DNA of 64,000 bases from Martensiomyces pterosporus (GCA_025201845.1 MU603960.1:66088-130087), one strand, 5' to 3'. Shown: positions 40,859 to 52,400, numbered from the stretch's first letter. Numbers and translations are program-made. The notes: a model not told the origin generated them from the letters alone.

Positions 40859-41997
40859 CAAAGCGGCTCTAATGCGTCGCTCTCCTGGCGCCGCCCCGAG
40901 CATGCTGGCTCTGACGCCGCTGCTGTTGCGGATGCCTGGGGAGCCGCTGCTGTTGCGGATGCCTGGGGAGCCGCTGCTGTTGCGGATGCCTGGGGAGCCG
41001 CTGCTACTGCTGCTGGAAAACGGGGGAAAGGGTGCAGGCACCCCGGCTGTCGCCCCAGCGGGAAAATAGCGCACATGCCGGCTGATGTGCACCACTGGGG
41101 CTGGGCTGGCGGGGAAACGTTGCTGGAATGAATGCGGGACCGCATGGAATGTGGCCCGCAGGAGTTGGGCATTGCATTTTTGGCATTCTTTGGCTGGCGG
41201 CCGCGCCTGTGCTGGAGCCCGATGGCGGCTGAGGCGCCTGTGTGCGCGCTCCAGCCGCTGGTCCTGGCCCTGGCCCACTGCGGGCTTTCTCGTTCAGGCT
41301 GCAACTGCAGCGTGTCTGCCGTGCCAGCCAGGATGGCTACTGCGCGCATATCCCTGGCGGACTGTCCCCTCACCCCTCACCCGCTGGTAGAAAAATGTGG
41401 CACCTGCAAAAAAGTAGCAGGCAGAAGAAGAGGAGCCAAAAGAGAAGCGCAGCTGGCATTGTGTTTTGGCCTTTGCGGCCCCAATTCACATCCACACTGT
41501 CCTCGTCCTCGTCCTCGTCCTGTCCTTGTCCTGGTCCTTGTCTTTGTCTTTGTCCTGTTCCTTTCTCTGCTTCTCTGCCTCTCTGTCTCTCTCCTCTGCC
41601 TACCATCTGCCTACCATCTGCCAGCACCACTATTTTCCAATACAGCTTTTTTTTCAAGCGCACTGTTGCCCTTGGGAACGCAGCGCTCACACCCTAAACC
41701 ACGCTGCAGTGCATCTTGATACAGCCGGCACACTGCAAGGACCACATGTAAGCATATTGCGGGATGCCAGCGTTTACCTTGTCCCAGGTGCCGAGTGCTG
41801 CCAACAATAGGCTCTCATCGCCACTCGGCGGTGTCTCCAGCGAGCCATACTAAAGCCACGCCATGCCTCCATGATGTCTGTCTTTGTTTTGGAGAGTAGA
41901 TTTGGGAGAACGACGGGAGCAACAGCGTGCGAAACAGCAGCCACAGAACAAAATCTCTCCAAAACCTCTCCCCCCCCCAAGTAGAATAGACGCTGCG
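40859..41997. other. 1.1-kb intergenic region before the disordered-protein gene
   Basis: Holds the 27-bp triple repeat and, from about 41500 to 41620, a pyrimidine-rich run of CCTCGTCCTCGTCCT and CTTTGTCTTTGTC. This is likely promoter/leader for the gene at 41998. Frames across the run are low-complexity and not believed. Confidence 0.5.
40920..41000. repeat. 27-bp tandem repeat, three perfect copies
   Basis: CTGCTGTTGCGGATGCCTGG plus GGAGCCG is repeated exactly three times (40920-40946, 40947-40973, 40974-41000), 62 bp after the stop of the F-box/ankyrin gene. The period is a multiple of three and both strands stay open through it, but no convincing gene contains it. Confidence 0.95.
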
Positions 41998-44217
41998 ATG
42001 CTATCAGGAGAAAACGCCCACCAGCCCGCAGCTCCCACTACCCACCGGTTCAGCTTCGAAGACGATGTGGGCGATCGCGACATCGGCGGCTTTGACTGGA
42101 TCCCGGACTTTGACTCGCCCAGCCTGGACATTTCCATCCAGGCAATCAGCCTGGTGGAGCTCAAGGCAAGCACGGCGGCGAATTCAACCAGCCAGGCAGA
42201 TGCTGCCAGCACACAAGCCGCAGAAGAGCCATCGCCACAGGTCGCAGCAGCCGCTGCCAAAGGCAAGAGTCCGGTGGCTGTGGTGGCTACCAGCGCGAGC
42301 CTGCGTCTTGAGCAATCGCCTCACTCAATTGCCAGCCCCAGAAAGATCGTGCAGAGCAGCAGCCCTGTTGCCGCACCCGCCGTTCCTATACCAACAGAGG
42401 CCGGCGGCAGCTGCCGGAAGCGCAGCTCGATTCTAACCAACTCGCCACGCCCAATGACTGCCGATCCAGCCACCAGACAAGCCAAACCCGGCACGAACTC
42501 AAAGCGCATATCTGCACCCCATTCGTCTGGCTGCATTGCCTTGGCTCACTGGAATACAGCCAATGCTGCTACTGCCAACTCAAAGAATGGCGGTACACCC
42601 AGCGAACTTCACTGCGAGGACCACAACATGTCCATTTCATTCCCATACATTGCCTCGACGGGCGCCGGCGCGGTGCCAAAGCCCAACGGCAATTCAATTG
42701 CAGCAGCCAATGCTGCCGCCGTGCCACGCCAGCTAATCCCATCTCCGGTCCAGCCGCCCAAGACACAAGAGGCGGCTGCATCCCCCGCTTCTCCCATCCG
42801 CTCACCCACTTCATCGCCAGCCCCGGCTGCAAACAACGTGGATGACACCACTGCCGTCCCCTTGCCCCCTTCTCTGCACGCCGAAGACAAGGGCGGGATG
42901 TTCGGCTTTGGCTCTGATAACAGCGCCAGCTTGTTCGAGCAAATAGACCTGAACCTCAGCTTCCACATCGACCCTGTTGCTATCAGCATGCCGGCCGAGA
43001 CTCAGTCTTCCACTGCTGCCCCTTCTTCCGACCTAACAGTCGACCCAAGGCCCGTGTCTGCTGCGATGACGCCTGCAATGACACCTGCGATGACGCCTGC
43101 GATGACGCCTGCGATGATGCCCTCCAGGTCGCCCTCTAAATCACCCTCCAAGTCGCCCATCCAGGAGGCCTGCCAAAAGCTCTTTGCTGGGAGCATCAAG
43201 TCCATAGCAAGGGCTCGTCGGGATAGCTCCGCTAGGGCTCCGGCCGGCGACCTGGCAGCCAATAATAGCCAGAGAAGGTGCTCGGAGCCAAATGCTGGCG
43301 TGGTGGTCGCTGCAGGCTCTGGTCAATTCAGTGCTGAGAATGAGCTTGGTTGTAGCTACAAGGAGACTGCCGATGCTTATGAGCCCGCTGCCACCGCTGC
43401 TGCTGCCACCACCACCACCACCACTACCACCACCGCTGCCTCAGCTGCAGCAGCAGCTAAGGTGCTGGCTGACGGCACCTCGTCCGCCGAAGACAGCGAA
43501 TCCGGAAGTGGCGATACCACCAACTCGGAGCTGGCAAACACTACATCGAACGAGAATGCAGAGGCGAGTGGGCCTGCCAAGGACACGGTACCCTCGGCCA
43601 CTGGCTCTGCCGAAGCCAGCACCGTTGGCTCTGCACCACAAGCAGCGAGAGGAAGAGCTGGTGCGACCAAGCGCATGCCGCCACTTCACCGCAGGCTGAG
43701 GCACCGGGGTCTCGAGAGGCAGCCGTCAAGGATTCTCAGCGGCATCACGCGCGGAATGCAGCGCGTCAGACACACAACATCCATGGTTCTCAGGCGGTCC
43801 GTCGGACACAAGCCGCCCGTTCGCCACGAAAAGTCAGCAGACAACCTGCACCAGGCCGAAAGCACGCAGATCAAGGTCTGCTCCAACGGCAACCACCCTC
43901 CCAGGTACCCCATTAGCGACGACAGCGACAACAATGCCGAGGCCAGCAACGACTACGAGAACGACGAGTTTGATGGCAAAATGTTTGCTGAAGTCACGGT
44001 TACGAACCCACCTGCCACAGCCGGGGCCGATGCAGTGATGGTGGCAACAAAGAATGAGGTCAGCGCTGCACGGGATGATGGGGACGACCCCGATGCAAAC
44101 ACTGGCTTTCTGTCAAGGAGGCTGTCAATTGTCAGGCGCGGCACCAACGTCGCGGTTAGAAACGGCGTTACTCGTGTAAGGAGCATGTTTGTGCCCAAGC
44201 GACCCGTTGCCGCATAA
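41998..44217 (+). CDS. Large disordered Ser/Ala/Thr-rich protein, unknown
   Basis: No family is recognised in this 739-residue protein. ATG 41998 (MLSGENAHQPAAP) is the first ATG; the frame continues upstream only from a TTG. Better-ordered points are the N-terminal FEDDVGDRDIGGFDWIPDFD with short acidic/aromatic spacing, FGFGSDNSASLFEQIDLNLS near the middle, and a basic C terminus with HRRLRHRGLERQPSRILSGI, RHTTSMVLRRS and LSRRLSIVRRG. Low-complexity parts include a 12-bp MTPA repeat, an SPSKSPSKSP run and a Thr tract. The Arg-rich ends with RRxS motifs look like phosphorylation or membrane-binding sites. It converges with PSF1. Confidence 0.75.
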   Translation: MLSGENAHQPAAPTTHRFSFEDDVGDRDIGGFDWIPDFDSPSLDISIQAISLVELKASTAANSTSQADAASTQAAEEPSPQVAAAAAKGKSPVAVVATSASLRLEQSPHSIASPRKIVQSSSPVAAPAVPIPTEAGGSCRKRSSILTNSPRPMTADPATRQAKPGTNSKRISAPHSSGCIALAHWNTANAATANSKNGGTPSELHCEDHNMSISFPYIASTGAGAVPKPNGNSIAAANAAAVPRQLIPSPVQPPKTQEAAASPASPIRSPTSSPAPAANNVDDTTAVPLPPSLHAEDKGGMFGFGSDNSASLFEQIDLNLSFHIDPVAISMPAETQSSTAAPSSDLTVDPRPVSAAMTPAMTPAMTPAMTPAMMPSRSPSKSPSKSPIQEACQKLFAGSIKSIARARRDSSARAPAGDLAANNSQRRCSEPNAGVVVAAGSGQFSAENELGCSYKETADAYEPAATAAAATTTTTTTTTAASAAAAAKVLADGTSSAEDSESGSGDTTNSELANTTSNENAEASGPAKDTVPSATGSAEASTVGSAPQAARGRAGATKRMPPLHRRLRHRGLERQPSRILSGITRGMQRVRHTTSMVLRRSVGHKPPVRHEKSADNLHQAESTQIKVCSNGNHPPRYPISDDSDNNAEASNDYENDEFDGKMFAEVTVTNPPATAGADAVMVATKNEVSAARDDGDDPDANTGFLSRRLSIVRRGTNVAVRNGVTRVRSMFVPKRPVAA
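43066..43113 (+). repeat. 12-bp coding repeat (MTPA) in the disordered protein
   Basis: Four units of ATGACGCCTGCR-like sequence encode MTPA four times, followed by a degenerate unit (ATGATGCCC). One unit has ACA for ACG. All keep frame. Confidence 0.9.
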
Positions 44218-44516
44218 ACCAGGCTCTGAAACAAGGGGGCTGTATGATCTCTTCTCTGTGCCCGATCCAGATCTGCTTCACTTTACTCTACTCCTCATCT
44301 GTTTGCTTTCACCTCAGTGCTCTATCGTTACTAGCATCTGCCTTTTTGCACGCACCGCTCTAATACCTGCATCGTCCATGCCTTCTTTACCATGTCTTGC
44401 CCTCATTAAATCGCTCGATTACAATAGCTCTGTGGGATGCGGCGTGTCGCTGCTATTATGCTACAAAAAAGACAATAAAGTGGCTGCAATGAGCTAAAAA
44501 CAAGCAGAGGCCATTG
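44218..44516. other. Convergent 3' intergenic region
   Basis: 299 bp between converging stops. ACAATAAAG near 44473 resembles a poly(A) signal for the plus-strand gene. Nothing coding. Confidence 0.5.
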
Positions 44517-45293
44517 TCAAGATGGATTGATGTGCTCCAGGTACCCGATAGTTATGAGGTGCTCGACATCCGACCGGCACAAGTAATGCTGCGTGCCGGC
44601 TTGGAGGTTGACCACACCGCTCTCAGTCACAATCTCGCCGCAGTCCTTGTTAACGCGCACCTCGATGTAGAGATCGCGTGGGGGCAGCTCTCCATTGGCA
44701 GCCCAGTCCAGTGAGTCGCTCGGGCACAGCTGGCTCTCAACCGCATCTCGATACGCCGAGTTCAGCCGTGCGTAGTCGCGTGCATAGTTTTGCTCCTCTG
44801 GGGAAAGCCGCGAGGATACGCTTGGCGGCACCATCGACGGAGCCAGGTGCAGTGTCCACAGCAGCGATCGCAAAAACTCTGCCCTGCGGTGGTGGTAAGC
44901 CAGGAGGCACCGCTTGTTGCGGTTCAATGTCAGGAAGTAAAGCGCCGTCTGCGCATTGGTGTTTTCGATCTCCGCCTGCGTGGCAGCGGCATCCACTCCC
45001 TTACCCGCCTCGCCGCTGATTGACTGCGAGTATGCCGCCTGGGACGAGAGGTCATGCAGCCCTTGCTTGCTTGCGCTCCCGCTGTCGGCAGCAGCGCCAA
45101 ACACTCGCGATGAGCCCTGGCTTTCTGTCCTGGTCGCAGTGTTGAGAGCTGCGATCATCTCCTCGATGCGCTTCCATAGATACCGCGTCTCTTGCGCTAC
45201 TAGCCTGACCTGCTCCTCGCTGTATGCCGGAATGTGGTCAGTCGCGATATCCTTGGCCTCCTTCACAAGTCGGAATGCCTCGTCTCCCAGCAT
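44517..45293 (-). CDS. PSF1: GINS complex subunit Psf1
   Basis: A 258-residue subunit of GINS, which joins Cdc45 and Mcm2-7 in the replicative CMG helicase. The N terminus MLGDEAFRLVKEAK at ATG 45293 is the Psf1 opening. The A-domain helices are clear: RYLWKRIEEMIAALN, then QTALYFLTLNRNKRCLLAYH and HRRAEFLRSLLWTL. The C-terminal B domain ends PPRDLYIEVRVNKDCGEIVT then YLCRSDVEHLITIGYLEHI. An insert of about 50 Ser/Ala/Gln-rich residues between the first helices makes it longer than the usual 200. The longer frame upstream is not ATG-supported. Confidence 0.92.
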   Translation of the reverse strand: MLGDEAFRLVKEAKDIATDHIPAYSEEQVRLVAQETRYLWKRIEEMIAALNTATRTESQGSSRVFGAAADSGSASKQGLHDLSSQAAYSQSISGEAGKGVDAAATQAEIENTNAQTALYFLTLNRNKRCLLAYHHRRAEFLRSLLWTLHLAPSMVPPSVSSRLSPEEQNYARDYARLNSAYRDAVESQLCPSDSLDWAANGELPPRDLYIEVRVNKDCGEIVTESGVVNLQAGTQHYLCRSDVEHLITIGYLEHINPS

Positions 45294-47842
45294 TGCTTTC
45301 CGCGTTACTACTTTGGAATAAATGAAGCGAAAGGAGCATGAATGCAGGCGGAACAGACCCGGCAAACGCAGCGTTTTAGCGTAAACAACGCTGCCCGTGC
45401 TTTCCCCCCCCCCCCTGCTGCCCTCTTTCCGGCTCGAAAATCAAATCCGATTCAGGCGAGCCGCGAGCAGCATCACGATATCCACGCTGCTTAAATTGTC
45501 TATTTTCCGTTTCGGTGTATCATGCGTGCTGCCCGCTTGGTCGCCAACCAGGGTGCAGTATTTGGTATGGCGAGAAGGAAAGGAGATGGGGAGACGACTT
45601 TGCCTTTGCTGCCTCTGGCGCCGATACCAAAAGGGATTTGCGCTCAATATAATCGTACATGCAAGCAGCATATCCGTCGTTCGCAGATGTGGTATGCAGC
45701 GGCAGAAGATGCTAGAGGAGAGGGTGGGGCGGACATGACAAGCGGCACTCAGCATTCCACAGATGCGCACCTCTCAGGCCCACGCACCCGTTGCATGTCA
45801 ATTGGTTTGCTGTTTTTGGGCGGACAATACCTCGCGCTATCTTTCGCTCCCTCTGTCCTGGTTGAGTGCTGGCGGCAGCGATTATGATGATGCAGGCATG
45901 CCAACAAATTGGTATCTTCCAGCAGAAGAGCTGCATGAGCCAGCACTCGCTGTTCACCATTCGATCATAGATAAGGGCTTGGATTGCGAACAATTGGATA
46001 TGAGACAAGTCGAGCGCACATAATGGCCGGTGATGCCGCTCCATGCAACTCTCTGCCCACATCCACTTGTCTTTGTTTACAGCACATACGTGTCTGCAAA
46101 GATAGGACGACAAAATGGCGAGCAACCAAGTGAGCGAGCAAACGAAGCACCCCACCTTCTTCCCTGGCATGTAAAGGAAAACAGGGTCCCTTTCTCTTTC
46201 TCTCCCTCGATTCACGACATGTAAGCGCGAATCCCTCTGGCCAACCACCATGTACCTCTGCTTCGAGCGTGCTGAGCACCGCCATATTGCTATCCACAAC
46301 CAACCCGCCCTATCTGCCAATTGGGTATAATAATGCCATTCTCAGCGGAAACTGCTGCCTGCGCATACGACTGAGAAAAAGGGCCCAGGCAAATCCTCTT
46401 TCTATGCCATGCACAGCCTTTATTGCCAAGCAAAATACATACATGCATATCGTTGCGACAGGATATTTGCATGGGCCGTTTCTCGGGGAGTTAGAGGGCA
46501 CATACCAAGGAGTGTTTGGCTCATATTGTATTTGGCATGGATTTGGGGCAGGAGCAGCAGCAGGGGATGGGGCGGGGAGCGCAGGGGCGAGAAGAGACAC
46601 AGCAAGGTGAGCTAAGCAGCACACTTTCCAGACATCCCAGCACCTGGCTTCTTTTTCGCCAGCCGCCTGCTGCGCGCCACGCATGCGTGCTGGGTCCCTG
46701 CTGCCATGTCCCCAATTGTCGCCCACCCTCCCTCGCTGCCGCTGAGCCATTGCACTAAAGATAGCACTCCCAACTGGCAGCAAGGGGGATGGCGGTGGTG
46801 GTGGTGGTGGTGGAAAATGCTGCTGTTTTGATATCATCCTGCCGCGTACACGTTTGTTCGTGCGAGCTATGTGCGACGACATGCCAAAAAGCGCCTCGGG
46901 TCCAGTGTGAGAAAGGCTGAACAGCACTGCAACAACGATGCGCTAGATGCGCTAGACGCAACCACATCCAAGTTTCAATCCTGGTTTCTTCTGCATACAA
47001 TAGGGAAACACCACACTCCTCCTCTCCCTTGCTGCTCTGCGCATAATAGACAGTGCAGCAGACAGCAGGCATCGGGCATACGATGTCGTCTTTGTCGTCT
47101 TCGTGTGTTGAATGGGACGCATATTTTTAGACGTGAGCCTCACCTGCTGTCCCGCCTTCGTGTCTAAGGCACCAGCCGGAAGAGCGGCGAGTGCGGTTGA
47201 GGGGGGACACAGAAACCGCGAGCAAGAGAGAGCGCAGCTGCTGTATTACAGGCATTTTTACCAAGAAATGGCCACATCGTGCTGGCCAACATTTCGACCA
47301 AAGTCAGCATGCAAGTACTAATAATACACAAATGGGGATGAATGGGGTGTGAGGTGGGCACTTTTGTGCAAGTGGTGTGTTGTGTCGGGTGCGTTGGGTC
47401 CTATCGCAATTCTGACTAACATGCACCGCTGTGAACGGGAGGCGATGATAACGGCATTCAATAGGACACAGGGTGAGCGAACCACTCCCGCCCACTGCCC
47501 CTCCGCGCCTCTCCCTTCGCCCTGCACTGCGCTTTGGAACGGAATCAGCAGCATGAGCGGCAGCAGCACCGCCTCTTACAGCTTGCAATTATGGCAGCAA
47601 ACAATAGCAGATGGCGAGTAAACAATTCCACCATGGTCATGGCACTGCGAGGAGAGGTATAAATAGCCTGCCGCGTCCGGCCATGTCTTTTGTGTTGTTT
47701 CCTCATCAGCCTCGGCCACTTGTTCGACTTCCTACACACCTGCTGCTCCGCTCTTCAAAGACTGACAAAGTCTGCTCTCTGCCAGAAGCACTCTATCTCC
47801 AAGACTAAGATCGCGCTATCCACGCACAATCCCGCCTCCACA
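45294..47842. other. 2.5-kb intergenic region without a recognised gene
   Basis: Frames of 60-205 codons occur on both strands, none with a family. The minus-strand frame at 46310-46927 contains an eight-Pro run encoded by the GGT repeat near 46797, then drifts into Cys/Pro-rich sequence. The end holds the promoter of the secreted binding-protein-like gene. Confidence 0.5.
47658..47665 (+). promoter_or_regulatory. TATA box of the secreted binding-protein-like gene
   Basis: TATAAATA lies about 178 bp upstream of ATG 47843. A near-consensus box fits the strong codon bias of the gene. Confidence 0.65.
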
Positions 47843-49081
47843 ATGCTCTTCAAGATTAACGCCTACGTCGCCGCCGTCACCATTCTTTCGGCGCTCCTCT
47901 CGTCTGCCACTGCCCAGGACTACTTCCCCGACAAGGTCGAGGTCAAGTACGGCGCTGGGTTCCAGATCACCTACCAGGACAATGCCAAGTACATCTACAA
48001 CAAGGTCTCGCAAGAAACCTACGTCCTCTACCAGTCAGGCACCGACATCCCTGCCGGCATCACCCCTACTCCTGCCAACAGCCTCCAGGTCGGCAACTGG
48101 ACCAAGGTGTTCGCTGTGCCCGGCAACAAGGTTGTCCTGGACTCCGCTCCTGCCAGCGCCATCGTCGAGCTTCTTAACGCCCAGAGCACGGTGGGCGGTG
48201 CCTACAAGTACTTTGAGGTCACCTCCCCCTGCATGCAGAAGCTGCTCGGGGGCGTGACCCGCATCCAGCAGAGCTGGAACATCCCCAGCGCCCGCAGGAA
48301 GCGCAACACCTTTGCCCGCCGTGTGTACTACGACCTTGGCAACAACGGCCTCGACTGGACCTTCACCACCTACGGCATGAGCGACCCTCGCTCTGTTGCT
48401 GTCAACCCTGAGAGCGCCACAGACCTTTTGGGCAAGGCCGAGTGGATCAAGTTTGTTGCCGCATTCTACAACAAGGAGGCCGAAGCCAACCAGATCTTCA
48501 GCGCCATCGAGTCGCGCTACAACGACCTCAAGTCGTCTGTCAGCCAGCCAGCCAAGAAGACGGTCGGCTTTGCCCGCTACAACAAGGTTGCCAACGGCAC
48601 CGTTGTCAGCTGGACCGTCGATCAGGCCCAGCCCTGGTTCGCTCAGGGCCTCGCCGATGCTGGTCTGAATGTCTACACGGGCGATGTCACTGGCTACAGC
48701 AACATCAACGACTTCTACAAGGTCATTGCCAACTGGGACATCCTCATCGACCTCAGCATTGAGCCCCTTCCCCATGGCGGCGCAACCATCCCCGAGTGGT
48801 CCAACATCTACAGCGGCTACCAGTTTGACGCGAGCAACAACGCCAACGCCGCCAAGTCCTTCAACTTCCTCACCAACAACGCCATCTACAGGACCGATCG
48901 GATCAGCGGCTACAACAACGCCACCGACTACAACGAGCACTACCAGGTCCAGCCCGACCTTCTGCTGACCGACTTTATCAAGATTGCATCGTCTGCTGGC
49001 GCCCAGGACGCCCTGTGGCACCGCAATCTCCCCAAGCAGGTCCCAGTCGACTGGAAGTCCGCCAGCGAATGCCAGAACTAA
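47843..49081 (+). CDS. Secreted protein resembling bacterial periplasmic binding proteins (BtuF/FecB-like)
   Basis: A 412-residue protein with signal peptide MLFKINAYVAAVTILSALLS, cleaved near SATA|QDYF. The mature part looks like class III (PF01497-type) binding proteins. It has a long helix block AEWIKFVAAFYNKEAEANQI-like, then SAIESRYNDLKSSVSQPAKK, VGFARYNK, a second lobe starting WFAQGLADAGLNVYTGD, IANWDILIDLSIEP, and the end YQVQPDLLLTDFIKIASS. These proteins bind iron chelates, haem or cobalamin in bacteria. The eukaryotic role is unknown; metal or siderophore capture at the cell surface is one guess. C-ending codons dominate (GCC, AAC, CTC, ACC), stronger than its neighbours, so expression is probably high. 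Family assignment is from pattern, not search. Confidence 0.65.
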   Translation: MLFKINAYVAAVTILSALLSSATAQDYFPDKVEVKYGAGFQITYQDNAKYIYNKVSQETYVLYQSGTDIPAGITPTPANSLQVGNWTKVFAVPGNKVVLDSAPASAIVELLNAQSTVGGAYKYFEVTSPCMQKLLGGVTRIQQSWNIPSARRKRNTFARRVYYDLGNNGLDWTFTTYGMSDPRSVAVNPESATDLLGKAEWIKFVAAFYNKEAEANQIFSAIESRYNDLKSSVSQPAKKTVGFARYNKVANGTVVSWTVDQAQPWFAQGLADAGLNVYTGDVTGYSNINDFYKVIANWDILIDLSIEPLPHGGATIPEWSNIYSGYQFDASNNANAAKSFNFLTNNAIYRTDRISGYNNATDYNEHYQVQPDLLLTDFIKIASSAGAQDALWHRNLPKQVPVDWKSASECQN

Positions 49082-49455
49082 GGAGGCAAAACAGCGAAAG
49101 GAGCTTTACGACCTCCCTTCTGAAAAACAAAACGCTAGCAAGAACTGCCTCCATGGCCCAAACATAAATAGTCAGTACATTTCTTCTTCCTCTTCTTCTC
49201 ACTGCTGCCAAGCTAACTGCAGCCAAGTTCTCTTTTTCATTTCGCAATGAAAGTATGGTGGATTCCATTTCAGTTCTGACGGGCATGCAAGGAACACACC
49301 TGATTGCGCTTGTCTCCTGCGCAAAAGCGATGCATCCATAACACGGCGTTGTCAGGCGCATGTTATTGAGCAGGAAAGAAGTAATGTGATGCGAATAAAT
49401 GATATTTAGTAGTATCTGTGCAGCCAAGTCAAGCCATCGATCTGTCAGTCGCAGC
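49082..49455. other. Convergent 3' intergenic region
   Basis: 374 bp between converging stops; includes a TTCTTCTTCCTCTTCTTC run near 49182 and GAATAAATG near 49394. No gene. Confidence 0.5.
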
Positions 49456-52400
49456 TCACGAAGAGCCGAGCAATCTGGCAGCACGCCGGAAGCGGCTAGA
49501 TTCGGTAAAAGGAATGATGCGGTGGGTGCTCGCCAGGTCCGACAGCGGAGATGCAGTCGAAATGTTCTCGTCAATGAGCTCAATCTTGATCGAACCGGCC
49601 GACCTTGCCGAATATGCGATTTCGGCAGCCTCGTTGGACTCGATCGTGTTCAGCGTGCCATTGGTCGGCACCTTGGAGCGCGCCCTGTGCTCGTTCACGC
49701 TGGCTGCTGCGCCATCGTTGCTATATTCAGCCGACGAAAACGCACGGTTCAGCATGCTGGCCCTGAATGGGGCTGTCGAGCGCTCCTGTGATCCTCGCCT
49801 GAGCTTATCGAGAATGGGCGGCTGCTGGCTGGTGCGCCGTTGGATGAGGCCGTCGGATATCCGACGCGAGTTGGAGCTGCGTCTGTGTCTGGCAGGGCTC
49901 TCATACGAAGGGCGGCTGTACTGCGACCTGCTCACCAGCGACGAGCGAGAGAGTATCTCGCTGTCTGTGCGGCGACGGTGCGAGCGCTGCCTCTGGTTGC
50001 TGGCCAGCCCGTAGTAGGATCCGTTGTAGCCGAAATCCAAGCTCGACGAGTAGATGGAAGCCATGGAATCCACGCCCTCCACCAGCTGCGACTTCAGCAG
50101 CGCCGGTGCCGGCTGCAGACGGGACTCCTCTATAGCTGCTTTCTGGATCATGCCCTCAAGAACGCGTAGTCTGGCCATCAGCTCCTGCTTCTCCCGCTTC
50201 TTGTCCTTTTTCGCCTTGCTGGGGATGGGCTTTCTATGGGGCACTTCCGACAGACGGCGGTTGCGATCGCGGCCTCTTGCTGGGCTCAAGCAGTCAGCGC
50301 CGCTAGCCTTGAGCACTCCCAGGCTGCTGCCGTGGCTGTGAATGCCATCGGCAGCGGCAGCGCTAGCAGATACTCCCCGGGCAGTCAGTGCGCCTGTAGC
50401 AAGAACACTATCCACTGTGTCCACTGTGGTTTCAAGGAGCTCTGGCATCTTTTGCTGCTGAGCCACCGTGGGCTGGCCACTGCCGAGGCTGCTGCTCTTC
50501 GCATGTGCGCGCCGAGACCGAGGGATGGCGATCTTTCTAGCATGGCGGCTAGAAGATCCGTTGCTTTGTTCGCTGTTATGTGAGGGCGAAGCCACTCGCT
50601 CAGTGCTTGGCTGCACCTCAATCGACTTGGCAGACTCCTCTGGGGCGGCCTCGACACTTCCAGCTTTCTTCGCCCGAGCAGTAGGGGCCACATCTTCGGA
50701 CACCACACCTGCAGTAGCCACGCTGCTGCTGCCAGCGGCAGCATTCTGAGGAGCCTCATGCGAAGCAGCCTTCATGTCTGTAGAGCCCTGTAGTTCAGTG
50801 CCCTCCGCTCGCTGCTGCTGCTCCTTCTTTTCCGCTTCTCTCTGAGCAAGTACCTCTGGCGGTGGTCCCTCCAGCCCAAATGTCCAGTCGCCATCCTCCG
50901 ATGCTTCCCCGTCGTATATGGTCGACGGTGCAGTTATACGCATGACATGCTCAAAGAACCGCTCAATTGCCGTGAGATCGCCAGCCAAGTACGCTCGAAG
51001 CACAGATTCCGGGACGCCGTTCTCGCCAGTGTCGTTGTCTGGATCGAACAGCGGCGGTGCTGGCTGGATCAGCGGCACTCCGCCAGACTGCCGCCTAGCA
51101 TCCTTAAGATCAGGAGGAGTGAGTGCTGCGCCGTCGCCCAATAGCTGGCTAAACAGCGCTCTCTCTGCAACATCCTCAGTGCGGGACAGCCCCAGAGACT
51201 GAATAGCTGCTGGCCACGAGTGCGGGTGGTTGCTAATCCGCGGCAACAGCGGCGACTGGCTCAAGGCCTGTGCAAGCACGGGGGTCTCGTAGAACGACGC
51301 TGTTTGCTGGCGACTGTGATCATGCACACCGGCCCCACCTGCTTCATGTGGGCCCAGCACAGGCGGAAGCAGCAGGCTGGCGGCAAACGCAGGTGGAGCG
51401 GACTGCGGTGATGGGTACGAGACATGGCGCCTCGTTTTGGTGCGTCCAGATGGCTTGCGCGCAAGAAGACTGACTCGGAAGTTGAGCTGCTCGTGGCCCA
51501 TGCTGGTTGACCTGCTGCGCGCAGTCGGCTTTTGCTGCTCCACGTATTCTTGCAGCGATACCCTGCGATTCGTCTGCTTTCCACGAGATGCGCCCCCCGC
51601 CGAGCCAGCAGCGGCAGCGGCAGCGGCAGCAGTAGCAGTAGCAATAACAGTAGTCGATACAGATATCACAGCAGGGCCGTCATTGGCCAGCTTTCTTTCC
51701 ATGATAGCGGGAGACTCGCCCGAATGAGTTGCCTGGATGCTAGCCCGAGCCACAGCATCTGACTCGGCAACACCGTCCTCTTGCTGCACGTCGTAATGGA
51801 AGCCAAGCCCAGATAGTGTCGCGTTGTTGGGCGTGGCTTCAAAGTCGCCGACTTTTCCTCCACGCCTGGACACGCTTCGAGCCTTTGGCATCTGGGAGTC
51901 TGGCGATTCTACGTCGGAAGCTGCAGCCTCAGCAGGATCAGCAGCGACAGCAGGAGTGAGGACAAGGATGTCGCTGCCAGCATGCATCTCTGAAACACGC
52001 TCCTACGCAAAGGAGCAGGAATAAGCAAAATGCGTGCGTGCAAAAGGAGAGAGCAGCAGTAATAAAAGCGCAGGTTAGCATGCATGCCAGACAAGCCACG
52101 GTGCTGGAAATAGTGAGATGGAAAGAAGACTCGCACGTGCAATTTTGCGATCTGTGCTAGAAACGCACTGGCGGCAGCACTCCCACTCCCCCCACTTTGC
52201 AAAGCAGCGCGCTCCATTGTGCTTGCAAAGCAGATGGGCCATGATAAATAGGGAGCAGAAAAACAAGAAGCGCGCGCTCCCCTTTCCACAAAGGCACTCA
52301 GCAACAGCCCAAAGAACGGCACAACAAGAATAAACACGGCTTTGGCCGGTGCACTTACTTCTGGAATTGTGTCCTCGGCTGTTTCGCCCTCGCTGTCCAG

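Noticed and set aside
40420..41373. 317-codon minus-strand frame over the F-box/ankyrin gene end
   Set aside because: Mostly antisense to ankyrin repeats; its triplet GSPGIRNSS reflects the 27-bp repeat.
41132..41719. 195-codon plus-strand frame with VLVLVLVFVFVLF
   Set aside because: The hydrophobic run comes from a CCTCGTCCT/CTTTGTC pyrimidine repeat, probably promoter or leader DNA, not a membrane helix.
46310..46927. 205-codon minus-strand frame with a poly-Pro run
   Set aside because: The Pro run is a GGT microsatellite read backwards, and the rest has Cys/Pro/Trp-rich chance composition with no family.
48035..49021. 328-codon minus-strand frame, Val/Gly/Asp-rich
   Set aside because: Antisense to the secreted binding-protein-like gene; its composition follows from that gene's strong C-ending codon bias.
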